Source: an uncultured Sulfurimonas sp. (GTDB lineage Bacteria > Campylobacterota > Campylobacteria > Campylobacterales > Sulfurimonadaceae). Taken from it: a stretch of 64,000 nt of DNA. The notes below the pieces were generated by a model. That model was not told the origin of the DNA. It did not search any database and worked only from the letters and a program-made list of their open reading frames with translations. The stretch is from positions 1,067,781 to 1,131,780 of the forward strand of contig NZ_OY759725.1 of assembly GCF_963662755.1 (NCBI RefSeq), written 5' to 3'. Position 1 is the stretch's first letter; each line of letters starts with the position of its first letter. This document shows, piece after piece, positions 34,102 to 44,180 of the stretch. The translations under genes were made by a program, and so were the position numbers.

Positions 34102-36078
34102 ATGAGTATTAAATTTAAACTAAACCTTATTGCAACTATTGTTTTATCTTTTGCACTAATTATCATAGCTCTCACAACAAACAAGGCTTTGCGTGAGAAT
34201 TCTGTTATATCTCAAGCAAAAGAATTAAATGTACTATCACAAAAACTTTCATTGTTAATCCATGAAACACAAAAAGAAAGAGGTGCGAGTGCGGGTTATT
34301 TAGGTTCAAAAGGAAGTAAATTTTCAGATATTTTACCTAAACAAAGAGTTCTTACTACAAATAGAAATACAGAACTTACTGCATATACTTCAACTCTTGA
34401 TCTTAGTAGTTTTCCAAAAGAGTTACAGTCTGAAATAGCAGCATTTAATCTTGATATGAGCAAAATTAATGATATTCGCTCAAAGATAGATACACTAAGT
34501 ATTAGTGTAAAAGATGAAGTAGCTTACTACACTAACATGAACAAAAAAATCTTAAATATCGTAGCCCTTACAGCAAAACTTGCCGATACACAAGAGCTTG
34601 TAAAAGCCTTAGATTCTTATACAAACTTTTTAAAATCAAAAGAACGTGCAGGAATTGAGAGAGCTGTTCTTAGTGGAACTTTTGCAGCAGATAAATTTGG
34701 CAACGGTATGTTTTCAAAGTGGATAACTCTTGTTGCGGAACAAAATGCATATATGGACTCATTTTTAGCAATGGCAAATGAGAGTTCAAAAGCATTTTAT
34801 AAATCCAAAATGAACTCTCCGATAATTGCTGAAGTAGATGCTATGAGAGATATAGCAAAAGAAAAAGCCAACATAGGCGAATTTGGTGTTGATAGCGTTG
34901 TTTGGTTTAAAACTATTACTAAAAAAATAAATCTTTTAAAAGAAGTTGACGATGAGCTTGCAAAGCAAAATACTATCGTACTTGATAAAGTAGAATCAGC
35001 TTCAAGACAAACTGCAACAATAACATTAGCTAGTTACAGCATTTTTGCTATTGTAATATTTATAATAATATTTATGATATCCAAAGGCATTAATATAAGC
35101 GTTAGAAGCTCTTTAGAAAAAATTAGCTGCGTTTCAGATAATTTAGATTTAACATGTGACATTATAGTTGAAGGTAAGGATGAAATATCTCAAATCTCAA
35201 GAGCTATACATGTTATGATTGTTGCATTTAAACAGAGTGTAAACCAAGCTAAAGCTGTATCTTCTGCTACAATCCAAGAGAGCAATAAACTTCATGACGT
35301 TGTTAATGGTTTAACAAAGAATGGCGAAATTGCCGATAGCAAAATTACAAATATCAATGTTCTTGTTTCTGAAGTTGGTCAAAGACTTGACGCTGTTGAA
35401 GAAGCTTCTATTACTGTAACAGAAGATTTATCTAAAACATTTGATGTTCTTGATACGTTTGTATCAAAACTTGATTCTGTTGTTGTTGCCATTGATGAGG
35501 GAAGTGAACATCAACTAGATCTTGTTCAAAAAGTTTCTTCACTAACTGAACAAGCTAAAAATATCAAAGATGTACTCGCTATTATCTCAGATATTGCTGA
35601 TCAAACTAACTTGCTTGCTTTAAATGCTGCCATAGAAGCTGCTCGTGCTGGTGAACATGGACGCGGTTTTGCAGTAGTTGCTGATGAGGTAAGAAAACTT
35701 GCCGAGAGAACACAAAAATCACTTAGTGAAATTAGTGCAAATGTAAACCTTATAACTCAAAATGTTGTTGAAATATCTGAAGAGACTGATAAAACATCAA
35801 GAAATATGCAAAATATATCAGGTTCTGCACAAGAACTTATATCTGATTCGCAAAACACAAAAGACAATCTTTCAATCACAATGGACAAATCAACAGATGT
35901 TATGCATCAAAGCACATATATAGCTACAAAAACTAAAGAGTTGATTTCTAATATGGATGAGATTATTGAGTTATCAAATCAAAATATTCAACACAGAACG
36001 ATGGTAGAGAGTAGCGTAGATAAACTATCAGATGATTCAGACAAACTTCAAAACGAACTTAGTAAGTTTAGAGTTTAG
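34102..36078 (+). CDS. methyl-accepting chemotaxis protein with NIT sensor domain
   Basis: 658 residues. A membrane helix (8-27) and a periplasmic domain carrying the NIT signature ([18 protein letters not shown], about 50-68) come first. A second helix (about 305-328), HAMP-like linker and coiled coil follow. The signalling tip reads [20 protein letters not shown], about 497-516. NIT domains sense nitrate or nitrite in known cases, so this may detect an electron acceptor. No CheW-binding pentapeptide is obvious at the end. It lies between the STAS gene and the phosphatase gene. Confidence 0.92.
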   Translation: MSIKFKLNLIATIVLSFALIIIALTTNKALRENSVISQAKELNVLSQKLSLLIHETQKERGASAGYLGSKGSKFSDILPKQRVLTTNRNTELTAYTSTLDLSSFPKELQSEIAAFNLDMSKINDIRSKIDTLSISVKDEVAYYTNMNKKILNIVALTAKLADTQELVKALDSYTNFLKSKERAGIERAVLSGTFAADKFGNGMFSKWITLVAEQNAYMDSFLAMANESSKAFYKSKMNSPIIAEVDAMRDIAKEKANIGEFGVDSVVWFKTITKKINLLKEVDDELAKQNTIVLDKVESASRQTATITLASYSIFAIVIFIIIFMISKGINISVRSSLEKISCVSDNLDLTCDIIVEGKDEISQISRAIHVMIVAFKQSVNQAKAVSSATIQESNKLHDVVNGLTKNGEIADSKITNINVLVSEVGQRLDAVEEASITVTEDLSKTFDVLDTFVSKLDSVVVAIDEGSEHQLDLVQKVSSLTEQAKNIKDVLAIISDIADQTNLLALNAAIEAARAGEHGRGFAVVADEVRKLAERTQKSLSEISANVNLITQNVVEISEETDKTSRNMQNISGSAQELISDSQNTKDNLSITMDKSTDVMHQSTYIATKTKELISNMDEIIELSNQNIQHRTMVESSVDKLSDDSDKLQNELSKFRV

Positions 36079-36089
36079 CAAAGTTATAT

Positions 36090-37781
36090 ATGCAAAATAA
36101 ATCTACAGATTTAAATGAAAAAATCTTAAATCATATGAAGTCTTTGACACTTTTATGTGTCGAAGATGATCCAACCACTCAACTACTTTATGAGAGTATA
36201 TTTGAAGACTATATGGAAGAAATAGTTTTTGCAAAAGATGGCGAAGAGGGATATGAAAAATATATAGATCAAGATATAGATATTATTATATCTGATTACA
36301 ATATGCCTAAACTAAATGGTTTGGAAATGATAGAAAGAATCAGAATTTCAAACAAAAATATTCCTATTATTTTAGTAACAGCTATTACCGATACAAAAAT
36401 CATAATAAAAGCTCTACAACTTAATGTAAATAATTTTATACAAAAGCCTATTGTCGCACAAAAAGTTATAGATGCTTTACAATCGGCTTCAAAATTAATC
36501 TTTGCAAACCAATATTTAGAAGATCAAAAAAATTCTAAAATAAAAAGACTAGAAGAAAAAGAGGAGTATAGTTCCTATCAAGAAGATTTAGCATTTGCTA
36601 AAGAGTTAAATATTCTTAGAAATGATTTTTATTATCAAATGATAGATATGAAATGCACAGCGCTTGTTGATTTTTTATATCAACCCCTAGATGTATTAAG
36701 TGGAGATTCTTATAGTGCAAGAAAGATAGATGATTTTAAAACATTGTATCTTTTAGTTGATGGCATGGGAAAAGGTCTATCTGCATCTCTTAGTTCTATG
36801 CTTATTACATCATTTATTAACTATAAAATTGACAAGATGCAAGATTCTAATAGTTTTGATTTAAATAGACTTATAGATATGTCATTATCATATATCAAAC
36901 CTATTCTCCTTGAGTATGAAGCTTTATCTGTTGATTATATGGTGATTGATCAAGTAAACTCAAAAATGCAATATGCGAAGTTTGCTATGCCTGCAACACT
37001 AATACAAAATAGTAAAAATGAAGTTATTAAACTAAAATCAAATAATGGACCAGTTAGTAAATATATAAAAGATTTTACCATTTCAGAATACGACATTTCT
37101 AATATAACAAAATTTTTGTTTTACAGTGATGGCATGGTTGAAAATACCACAAGATTCAAAGATAAACTATATATAGAGTATATACAAGAAGATTTTTTAG
37201 ACTCTTTTACTAAAGAAGAGATGAGAGAGAGATTTCTTTGGAAAATAAACAAGCCAGAAGATGATATTACCTTTGTATTTATAAATAAACTAAATCTAGA
37301 TGATAATATCATTGCCAAAAAAAGTTTTAATACAAGTATGAAAGAAGTAGATAATGCAAATGAGTGGAACACATCTGTATGGGAAGGGCTAACAAGTGAT
37401 GTAAAACTTATCTACAGTTCAGGAATAGTTTTTACAGAATTATTTATGAATGCATATGAGCATGGAAATATCGGTCTTAACTCCGCAATGAAACATAAAC
37501 TCATTGAGGAAAATCTATATTTAGATGTATTAAAAGAGCAAGAACAAGATTGTGATAAACAGATTCATGTAACGATAAATAAAATAGAATATGGTGAATC
37601 TCATTATATTGTCACTAAAATACAAGATGAAGGTAAAGGCTTTGACACTCAAATATTAAGTAAAATATTTAGAAATGTTAAATCTTTTAATGGAAGAGGT
37701 GTTTTTGTATCTAGAAGTGCTTCTTTAGGGATTTACTATAACGATAAGGGAAATTCAGTACTTTTTTTACATAAATTATAA
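36090..37781 (+). CDS. response regulator with SpoIIE-type phosphatase and HATPase domains
   Basis: 563 residues in three parts. The receiver domain (about 15-135) has acidic residues in CVEDD, the phospho-acceptor in IIISDYNMP and lysine in IQKPI. The PP2C/SpoIIE phosphatase (about 185-395) has GDSYSARKID and LVDGMGKG metal aspartates. The RsbW-like ATPase (about 430-563) has FTELFMNAYEHGN and DEGKGFD. This combines input, phosphatase and anti-sigma-type kinase in one chain. With the STAS protein and chemoreceptor upstream, it forms a partner-switching operon. Confidence 0.9.
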   Translation: MQNKSTDLNEKILNHMKSLTLLCVEDDPTTQLLYESIFEDYMEEIVFAKDGEEGYEKYIDQDIDIIISDYNMPKLNGLEMIERIRISNKNIPIILVTAITDTKIIIKALQLNVNNFIQKPIVAQKVIDALQSASKLIFANQYLEDQKNSKIKRLEEKEEYSSYQEDLAFAKELNILRNDFYYQMIDMKCTALVDFLYQPLDVLSGDSYSARKIDDFKTLYLLVDGMGKGLSASLSSMLITSFINYKIDKMQDSNSFDLNRLIDMSLSYIKPILLEYEALSVDYMVIDQVNSKMQYAKFAMPATLIQNSKNEVIKLKSNNGPVSKYIKDFTISEYDISNITKFLFYSDGMVENTTRFKDKLYIEYIQEDFLDSFTKEEMRERFLWKINKPEDDITFVFINKLNLDDNIIAKKSFNTSMKEVDNANEWNTSVWEGLTSDVKLIYSSGIVFTELFMNAYEHGNIGLNSAMKHKLIEENLYLDVLKEQEQDCDKQIHVTINKIEYGESHYIVTKIQDEGKGFDTQILSKIFRNVKSFNGRGVFVSRSASLGIYYNDKGNSVLFLHKL

Positions 37782-37805
37782 ACTTCAAGCAGTAGCTTGA
37801 AGTTT
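37780..37805. terminator. bidirectional terminator between the phosphatase gene and rplT
   Basis: An 11-bp perfect inverted repeat AAACTTCAAGC (37780-37790) and GCTTGAAGTTT (37795-37805) with loop agta, between two convergent genes. The T-run is modest on both strands. Confidence 0.65.
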
Positions 37806-37820
37806 AAATCTTAGCAAATA

Positions 37821-38180
37821 TTATTTGCTAAGTGCTGCCTTAGATGCTTCTACAACTGCACTAAATGCTGCTGCATCATTCATCGCCATATCAGCAAGAA
37901 TTTTACGGTCAAGCTCCATGCCAGATTTGTGAACGCCATTCATAAATGTTGAATAGTTCATTCCGTTTAAACGACAAGCTGCATTGATACGAACAATCCA
38001 TAATTTACGGAAATCACGTTTCTTTTGCTTACGGTCACGGTGAGCATATACTAATGAACGTTCAATTTGCTCTTTAGCTTTTCTAAAGTGTTTACGACGA
38101 CCACTATAGAAACCTTTTGCTAATTTTAATATTTTTTTGTGTCTTCTTCTACGAACAACACCTGTTTTTACTCTTGGCAT
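37821..38180 (-). CDS. rplT: 50S ribosomal protein L20
   Basis: L20 binds 23S rRNA early in large-subunit assembly. The 119-residue basic protein begins [19 protein letters not shown] and has [20 protein letters not shown] near 46-65. It lies 96 bases after rpmI in the same direction. In many bacteria L20 represses this pair through a leader RNA; a hairpin is present upstream of rpmI. Confidence 0.98.
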   Translation of the reverse strand: MPRVKTGVVRRRRHKKILKLAKGFYSGRRKHFRKAKEQIERSLVYAHRDRKQKKRDFRKLWIVRINAACRLNGMNYSTFMNGVHKSGMELDRKILADMAMNDAAAFSAVVEASKAALSK

Positions 38181-38276
38181 TTTTTTCCTTTTTCTTTACC
38201 TAGTCACTTTTTGTGATCAAGGTGCCACATCTTTGGTGGTCTTGCCCAATTTTTTAAAATTGGAGATTTATGATAA

Positions 38277-38468
38277 CTAGTTTATCATAGCCTTAATATT
38301 TGCTTCGTCAACTTTTGCAATAGTCTTAGGACTATTTTGCTTACGACGAGTATCTGCATCTTGTTTAGTTAAAATGTGGCTTCTAAACGCTGTACCACGT
38401 TTAACAGAACCATTTTTCTTAACTTTAAAACGCTTTACAGCGCCTTTTACCGATTTCATTTTTGGCAT
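38277..38468 (-). CDS. rpmI: 50S ribosomal protein L35
   Basis: A 63-residue basic protein with the L35 pattern [19 protein letters not shown] and [14 protein letters not shown]. It starts at 38468, with AAGGAGC upstream, and leads the rpmI-rplT pair. infC is not adjacent; it lies with thrS at 8.6 kb. Confidence 0.98.
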   Translation of the reverse strand: MPKMKSVKGAVKRFKVKKNGSVKRGTAFRSHILTKQDADTRRKQNSPKTIAKVDEANIKAMIN

Positions 38469-38504
38469 CGATAGCTCCTTTGTAAAATTCTCACTTTAAT
38501 TAAT

Positions 38505-38570
38505 TTTTTTACGAACAAGTCCGTAAAAAATCGCTAGCCACTAAGGCACTAAAGCTTGCCTCTGCGAGGC
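38505..38570 (-). promoter_or_regulatory. hairpins in the rpmI-rplT leader
   Basis: On the - strand there is a GCCTC-gca-GAGGC hairpin (38558-38570) and then a 9-bp hairpin TTTTTTACG/CGTAAAAAA (38505-38530), about 40-100 bases before the rpmI start. They may be the L20 autocontrol region. No known leader structure was matched base by base. Confidence 0.45.
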
Positions 38571-38644
38571 AGAAAACAGATTTAAATCTATTTTGAGGAT
38601 GGAATTATACCCAAAAATTTCTAAAATTTAGATACAATTGATTT

Positions 38645-38872
38645 ATGAATTCAATTAAACATATACAAAATGCACTCAAAGACTTAGATGATGAAGTGTC
38701 AGCGATACTTTTAGACTGGAGTATCCCTCTAAATGAAAAAGACAATTTAATGCTACCAATACTTCAACAAAAACGAGTTTTAACTCAAACTTTAGAAGAT
38801 TTAACATACTTAAAAGAGAATCCGCCAAAACCAAATCAGCCTTGTGGTATAAGCAAATATAGAGAAGATTAA
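38645..38872 (+). CDS. small hypothetical protein (75 aa)
   Basis: 75 residues, helical, with the segment ILLDWSIPLNEKDNLMLPIL and a lysine- and proline-rich tail ending in GISKYRED. There is no membrane segment. It is a single gene divergent from rpmI. The family is not recognised, but length, codon use and a clean start support a real gene. Confidence 0.6.
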   Translation: MNSIKHIQNALKDLDDEVSAILLDWSIPLNEKDNLMLPILQQKRVLTQTLEDLTYLKENPPKPNQPCGISKYRED

Positions 38873-38904
38873 AATAATTTTTGATTTTTGAATGGATGTT
38901 TAAA

Positions 38905-39012
38905 AAGACTCCCCTCCAGATACCTGCGGCACATAACACTTAAAGGTGTGCTGCTGTATTCCTACCCTGACACAGTGTCTTCAAGCACTATTGCACAGGT
39001 CTAAAGAGAAGC
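38905..39012 (-). ncRNA. ffs: signal recognition particle RNA (small bacterial type)
   Basis: Read on the - strand, the apical part is GTCAGG-gta-GGAA-tac-AGCAGC: the conserved symmetric loop, a three-pair stem and the GGAA tetraloop of SRP domain IV, which binds Ffh. The flanking strands pair (AGACCTG with CAGGTaTCT) and the transcript ends in GGGGAGTCTTTTT. The ends are approximate. Confidence 0.92.
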
Positions 39013-39063
39013 GACGAAATTATAGCTAAAAATTTTTAAATATCAAAGTTTTAACCAAAATAT

Positions 39064-39405
39064 TTATTGATTAGAGATGCTTTTTAGTGCTTCTTTAATC
39101 GCTTGGACATAAGCTTTAAACTCAAACTCACTATTTTCTTGTGTAGCTTCTAACTCTAACTCTCTTGACATTTCATAAACTTCATCAAACCTTAAGTTAC
39201 CAGCACTGCCTTTTATTAAATGAGCGTATTTTCTTATGGATGCAAAGTCTTTATTTTCTACTGCTTTTTCAAGTTCTTGTAAAACCAATCTTATCTCTTT
39301 TATAAAACTACTTAGCAAAGCAGGCATATGTTTAAGCTTTAAACCTATCTTTTCTGCCATCTCCTCTTGTGTAATTTTTGAATAATCTGCTCTTAAAATT
39401 GGCAT
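39064..39405 (-). CDS. HPt (histidine phosphotransfer) protein
   Basis: A 113-residue all-helical protein with the phospho-histidine motif HLIKGSAGNLRF near residue 63. HPt domains relay phosphate between histidine kinases and receivers. It stands alone, with no kinase beside it; possible partners in the window are the receiver-phosphatase at 36.1 kb and the CheY-like protein at 4.8 kb. Start at 39405. Confidence 0.85.
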   Translation of the reverse strand: MPILRADYSKITQEEMAEKIGLKLKHMPALLSSFIKEIRLVLQELEKAVENKDFASIRKYAHLIKGSAGNLRFDEVYEMSRELELEATQENSEFEFKAYVQAIKEALKSISNQ

Positions 39406-39461
39406 AATTTATTTCCTATATTTTTGTATAATTGAGCATAATTGTAACACAGGATATTAAA

Positions 39462-39935
39462 ATGTTATACATAATGTGCGCTCTTAAACCAGAAGCTCAA
39501 GCTTTTGTAGATAAATACAAACTCTCTAAAAGCAAACAAAACAAAGAGATAAGCGTAATAATAACAGGAATAGGTTCAAATAATATGTTTGAAGCGACTC
39601 AAAATATCGTAAAAACTATGCATAAAAATGACACCATAATAAATGTAGGCATCTGTGGCGGTGCTAAAGAGTTTGCTATTGGACAACTCATAGATGCATC
39701 TAAAAACAACTTAACTTGTGTTGATAAAGAAGTATCCAAATCAGGTAAGTTTGAGTTGGTAGATATGGAGTCAAGCGGTTTTTTAAGAGCGACTAAAGAT
39801 ATACAAAAAAGTTACATTTTTAAAGTAGTTTCAGACTATTTTGAACCACATAAAGTTACTAAAGAAAAGACAAAATCACTTATTTTTAATGTGATAGATG
39901 ATATAAACAACATAATCAATTTTAAGGCAAATTAA
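39462..39935 (+). CDS. nucleoside phosphorylase / MTA nucleosidase-like protein, short
   Basis: 157 residues of the phosphorylase superfamily. It has the glycine-rich INVGICGGAKEF near 66 and LVDMESSGF near 106, like the VEMEGA motif that holds the ribose in MTA/SAH nucleosidase. It is much shorter than true MTA nucleosidases (about 230), so activity is uncertain. ATG at 39462 is chosen because AGGA lies just before it; the longer TTG reading from 39432 is less likely. The stop overlaps the next start (TAATG), so it leads the peptidoglycan-recycling operon. Confidence 0.75.
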   Translation: MLYIMCALKPEAQAFVDKYKLSKSKQNKEISVIITGIGSNNMFEATQNIVKTMHKNDTIINVGICGGAKEFAIGQLIDASKNNLTCVDKEVSKSGKFELVDMESSGFLRATKDIQKSYIFKVVSDYFEPHKVTKEKTKSLIFNVIDDINNIINFKAN

Positions 39936-41602
39936 TGAAATATATTTTAATACTTTTACTCGCTATTTTAACCCTAGATGCAAATGAAGATGAACTTAAA
40001 AAACAAATAGGTCGGATGCTTGTTGTTGGTTTTGAAAATGAACAGATAGATAAAAACTCCAAAATCGTAAAAAACATTCAAAAGTATGAGCTTGGCGGAG
40101 TGATTTTGTTTGATAGTTTTTATGATGATAAAGCTAAAACAAAAAACATAAGCTCCCCTGCCCAGCTTCAAGAACTTACTAAAAAATTAAAATCTTTTTC
40201 TAAAAAACCGCTACTTATTTCCATAGACCAAGAGGGTGGAAAAGTCGCACGTCTAAAACCAAAATATGGATTTGATAAAATACCTTCTGCAAAAGAAATC
40301 TCAAAACTTTCACTCCAAGATGCAAAAGAGATTTACAAAACCCAAGCAAAGATGCTAAAACAAAACTCTCTAAACTGCGACTTTGCTCCCGTAGTTGACT
40401 TAGCTCTGAATACAAAAAACAAAGTAATCACAGGACTTGAACGCTCTTATGGAACTTCAGCATCTAAAGTAACACAATACGCAAAAATATTTATAGACTC
40501 TTTGAGAGAGCAAAATGTTATAAGTGTTTTAAAGCATTTTCCAGGACACGGTTCTTCTTTGGATGATTCACACAAAGGTTTTGTAGATATTTCAAAGACT
40601 TGGAGCAAAAAAGAGTTAGAACCATATCAAAACCTTATAAACTCAAAAGATGTAGATATGATAATGACAGCTCATGTTTTTAACTCACAACTAGATGCTA
40701 AGTATCCAGCAACGCTTTCTTACAATGTAAACACAAAACTGCTTCGCCAAAAGATGGGTTTTAAAGGTGTAGTTATTAGTGATGACTTACAGATGAAAGC
40801 CATCTCAAAACACTACACGCTTAAAGAAACAGTTACAAAAGCCATAAATTCAGGTGTAGATATACTTCTTTTTGCAAATCAGTTAGCATCTAACAATGTG
40901 GATGAATTGGTTGAAGTAATCTACTCGCAAGTAAAAAATGGTGCAATTTCTAAAAAAAGAATCTTAGAATCAAATAGACGCATAGAAAATCTTCATACAA
41001 AAAACTCTATCATTTACAGACCAATTGATTTTACTAAAAAACGCATAGATATGACTAAAGCATACATCAAACAACATTACGGCTTAGATGCAAAAGAGAT
41101 AACAATAGAGCCAAAAATCATTGTTCTTCACTGGACGGCTGTTATGGACTTTGAAGATTGTTTTACAAGACTAAAAGGCGACACTCTTTATAGCGATAGA
41201 GGAGATATAGCAGATGCTGGAGCACTCAATGTGTCTGCTCATTTTTTAGTAGCTCGTGATGGAACAATTACACAACTTATGAGAGATGATTTTATGGCAA
41301 GGCATGTTATAGGGCTTAATTACTCTAGTATCGGCATAGAAAATGTTGGCGGTGAGGGAAATGTAAAAGATGACTTAACAGATGCTCAAGTAGATGCAAA
41401 CATAAAACTTGTGAAATATCTAAAAGCAAAATATCCAAACATCGAGTACCTCATCGGTCATCATGAATATATGGATATGGAAAAAAATCCACTTTGGTTA
41501 GAAAAAGATGCAGAGTATAGGACTAAAAAAGCTGACCCTGGAGATAGATTTATGTCTAGTGTTAGAGAAAAAGTAGAATATTTAAAGCTAAAGAAACCGT
41601 AG
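39935..41602 (+). CDS. exported beta-N-acetylglucosaminidase (NagZ, GH3) fused to an N-acetylmuramoyl-L-alanine amidase
   Basis: A 555-residue fusion. After a signal-like hydrophobic N-terminus (1-16), a GH3 domain (20-355) has KHFPGHG at 200-206, the loop carrying the catalytic dyad, and the nucleophile in VISDDLQM near 283. The C-terminal Amidase_2 domain (about 390-550) has zinc ligands H399 in VLHWT, a histidine in IGHHEYM near 509 and D534 in KADPGD. It would remove GlcNAc and the stem peptide from anhydro-muropeptides in one chain. The signal suggests the periplasm. It is co-transcribed with the symporter and kinases that follow. Confidence 0.88.
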   Translation: MKYILILLLAILTLDANEDELKKQIGRMLVVGFENEQIDKNSKIVKNIQKYELGGVILFDSFYDDKAKTKNISSPAQLQELTKKLKSFSKKPLLISIDQEGGKVARLKPKYGFDKIPSAKEISKLSLQDAKEIYKTQAKMLKQNSLNCDFAPVVDLALNTKNKVITGLERSYGTSASKVTQYAKIFIDSLREQNVISVLKHFPGHGSSLDDSHKGFVDISKTWSKKELEPYQNLINSKDVDMIMTAHVFNSQLDAKYPATLSYNVNTKLLRQKMGFKGVVISDDLQMKAISKHYTLKETVTKAINSGVDILLFANQLASNNVDELVEVIYSQVKNGAISKKRILESNRRIENLHTKNSIIYRPIDFTKKRIDMTKAYIKQHYGLDAKEITIEPKIIVLHWTAVMDFEDCFTRLKGDTLYSDRGDIADAGALNVSAHFLVARDGTITQLMRDDFMARHVIGLNYSSIGIENVGGEGNVKDDLTDAQVDANIKLVKYLKAKYPNIEYLIGHHEYMDMEKNPLWLEKDAEYRTKKADPGDRFMSSVREKVEYLKLKKP

Positions 41603-43081
41603 ATGCAGAGTAGTTTTTCTTCTCTTGACTGGTCTGTATTTCTCTCTTATTTTCTCATTCTTGGCATCACTTCATACCTCTTAGCTAAAAACAAAATAAC
41701 GACTTCAAGAGAGTACTTTGTAAGTGCAAACTCTATGCCGATGTTTGCTGTTGCTATCTCAGTTTTGGCAACTTCACAATCTGCCGCAACTTTTTTAGGC
41801 GCTCCTGAATTTTCATATAAACATGATTTTACATTTATAGGTTTTTACTTTTCAGCTTTACTTGCTGTCATCTTTGTGGCGTATATTCTTATACCAAAGT
41901 TTTATGCGATGCGGGCAGTTACAGTTTACGAACTCTTAGAATCAAGATACGGTGAGAGTGCAAAAAAACAAGCAGGAATCATGTTTTTAGTCGGTCGTGT
42001 TCTTGCAAGCGGAGCAAGGCTTTACATCGGTGCTTTGGCTATTTCTATGATTTTGTTTGGAGATATTATCTTTTTACATGTTTTTATCTCTATTGTTATC
42101 TTAATACTAGGCGCTTTGGTTTATACATATTTTGGCGGTATAAAGTCAGTCATCTTAAGTGACATCATTCAAGCCATAACCTATGTCGGAGCAGGTCTTG
42201 TTGTTCTTGTTTTTCTCTACTCCTCTCTTGATAGTGTGGACATTATGCAAGTGTTAAGTGAAAATAACAAGCTTCGTGTTTTTGATACTTCATTAGATGG
42301 TAAGTTTAGTATTATCGGTCTTCTTAGCGGTTGGCTACTTCTAAATATTGCCGCTTTTGGGATGGACCAAGATATGACACAAAGAGTTCTAAGTTGCAAA
42401 AACAAAGAAGATGCTGCAAAGTCGCTTATAGTCTCAATTTTGCTTACAATTCCCGTAGTTTTACTCTTTTTAGCCATCGGTGCCCTACTCTTTGTTTTTT
42501 ACCATCAAGCAAATGTTGTGCAGAGTTTTGATGGAGAAAACATCACCATTTTTATGTATTACATTTTAAACGAGATGCCAGACGGACTTCGCGGTTTAGT
42601 AACTGTCGGAGCAATTGCCGCAGCACTCTCAAGCACAAACTCTGTTTTAGGAGCTATGGCTTCTGTTGCCATTGAAGACCTATACAAACCATGGAAGTTA
42701 AAACAAGGCAAAGTGGATGAGATGCACTTTGTAGATGCTTCACGAAAAGCAGTCATATTTTTCGCAATAGTTCTCTCAGTCATGGCAGTTGTTAGTTACT
42801 TTTGGCAAAGATATAGTGAGCTTTCTTTGATTAGCTTCGCTCTAGGTGTTATGGCATTTGCATACACAGGTCTTTTAGGTGTTTTCTTCTCAGCTATTTT
42901 TACAAACAGAGGCAACTCTAAACTTGTTCCTTTTGCACTCATAGGCGGTTTCTTAACTGTCCTATCTCTTCAACCCTACACCTTTGGCATCTCTCTTGGT
43001 TTTTCGTGGCAGATAGTTATTGGGACGATTGTTGCTTTTGGGATTATGCAGTTAAAAATAAGTGAGGCAGTTAATGAGTGA
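41603..43081 (+). CDS. sodium:solute symporter (SSS family), candidate peptidoglycan-sugar importer
   Basis: 492 residues with about 13 membrane helices. It has the SSS pattern: AVAISVLATSQSAATFLG near 50 and an APA-like core near GVMAFAYTGLLGVF. It starts directly after the NagZ-amidase stop and overlaps anmK by eight bases. The placement between a periplasmic NagZ-amidase and a cytoplasmic anhydro-MurNAc kinase points to import of anhydro-MurNAc or MurNAc. Family members carry many solutes, so this is inference from context. Confidence 0.85.
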   Translation: MQSSFSSLDWSVFLSYFLILGITSYLLAKNKITTSREYFVSANSMPMFAVAISVLATSQSAATFLGAPEFSYKHDFTFIGFYFSALLAVIFVAYILIPKFYAMRAVTVYELLESRYGESAKKQAGIMFLVGRVLASGARLYIGALAISMILFGDIIFLHVFISIVILILGALVYTYFGGIKSVILSDIIQAITYVGAGLVVLVFLYSSLDSVDIMQVLSENNKLRVFDTSLDGKFSIIGLLSGWLLLNIAAFGMDQDMTQRVLSCKNKEDAAKSLIVSILLTIPVVLLFLAIGALLFVFYHQANVVQSFDGENITIFMYYILNEMPDGLRGLVTVGAIAAALSSTNSVLGAMASVAIEDLYKPWKLKQGKVDEMHFVDASRKAVIFFAIVLSVMAVVSYFWQRYSELSLISFALGVMAFAYTGLLGVFFSAIFTNRGNSKLVPFALIGGFLTVLSLQPYTFGISLGFSWQIVIGTIVAFGIMQLKISEAVNE

Positions 43082-44156
43082 GTTATATATCGGTGTTATG
43101 TCTGGAACAAGCATGGATGGCATCGACATTGCTCTTTGTGAGATAGATGAGACTCATTGCACGCTTAAAGCTTCTGCTGAGTTTTTATTTCCAACTGATT
43201 TAAAGACTCAAATTTTAAACATTATAAACAACTCAACTACGCTTGAAGAAATTGGAATTGTAGATAATAAGCTTGGACATCTTTTTGCAGATGCTATAAA
43301 TGATTTTATAAAAAAAGAGTCTTTAGATTCTAAGAGTATTAGAGCCATTGGTTTGCATGGTCAAACACTTTGGCATGCTCCAGATGCTGATAATCCTTTC
43401 TCGATGCAACTCGGAGATGCGAATGTTGTATGTGCAAAAACAAACATTCAAGTTGTAGCTGATTTTAGAAGAATGGACATAGCAAATGGAGGGCAAGGTG
43501 CACCTTTTGCTCCAGCTTTTCATCAAGAAGTATTTAAAAACTTAAATAAAAAAACTGCTGTTTTAAATATTGGAGGGATGGCAAATCTTACTATCTTAAG
43601 CGAAGAGTTAAGAGGTTGGGACAGCGGATGCGGGAATGTTTTAATGGATTATTGGAGTTTGGTTAACACAGATGCAGATTATGACAAAGATGCTGTTTTT
43701 GCTCTAAAAGGTAAAGTGAATGAAGAACTTTTAGAGAGTTTTTTAAGCGATGTATATTTTAAAAAGCTTCCGCCAAAAAGCACAGGTCGTGAATACTTTA
43801 ACCCTACTTGGCTATCAAACCATCTTCCACTTTTTGACACCATAAAAGCAGAAGACATCCAACGAACCCTGCTTGAACTAACAGCAAAGAGCATCTCCAT
43901 AGATGCTAACAAAACAGATGCCAAGCTTCTAATAGTCTGCGGTGGTGGAGCTAAAAACCCACTTCTGATGCAAAGACTAAAAGAACTCTGCAAGGCAGAA
44001 GTAAAGATAAGTGATGAGTTTGGAGTTAGTAGCCAATACATGGAAGCAATGGCTTTTGCTTGGCTTGCTTACAAAAGAGTCCACAATGAAAAAGTGAAAC
44101 TCTCATCTGTAACTGGTGCTAAAAAAGACTCTATTTTAGGTGGGATATATGGATAA
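43074..44156 (+). CDS. anmK: anhydro-N-acetylmuramic acid kinase
   Basis: AnmK opens the anhydro ring and phosphorylates anhydro-MurNAc to MurNAc 6-phosphate. The 360-residue protein starts with the ATP motif GVMSGTSMDGIDIALCEID. It has LHGQTLWHAP near 97, NIGGMANLT near 168 and a C-terminal CGGGAKNPLLM. The start is ATG at 43074, with GAGG six bases upstream; a GTG at 43062 is less likely. The rest of the pathway (amgK, murU) follows. Confidence 0.95.
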   Translation: MSELYIGVMSGTSMDGIDIALCEIDETHCTLKASAEFLFPTDLKTQILNIINNSTTLEEIGIVDNKLGHLFADAINDFIKKESLDSKSIRAIGLHGQTLWHAPDADNPFSMQLGDANVVCAKTNIQVVADFRRMDIANGGQGAPFAPAFHQEVFKNLNKKTAVLNIGGMANLTILSEELRGWDSGCGNVLMDYWSLVNTDADYDKDAVFALKGKVNEELLESFLSDVYFKKLPPKSTGREYFNPTWLSNHLPLFDTIKAEDIQRTLLELTAKSISIDANKTDAKLLIVCGGGAKNPLLMQRLKELCKAEVKISDEFGVSSQYMEAMAFAWLAYKRVHNEKVKLSSVTGAKKDSILGGIYG

Positions 44157-44180
44157 TAATATTTATACGGAGAGTTTAAC

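Noticed and set aside
38905..39012. A tmRNA or 6S RNA instead of SRP RNA
   Set aside because: The GTCAGG...GGAA...AGCAGC core with matched stem is specific to SRP domain IV; there is no tag ORF or tRNA-like end.
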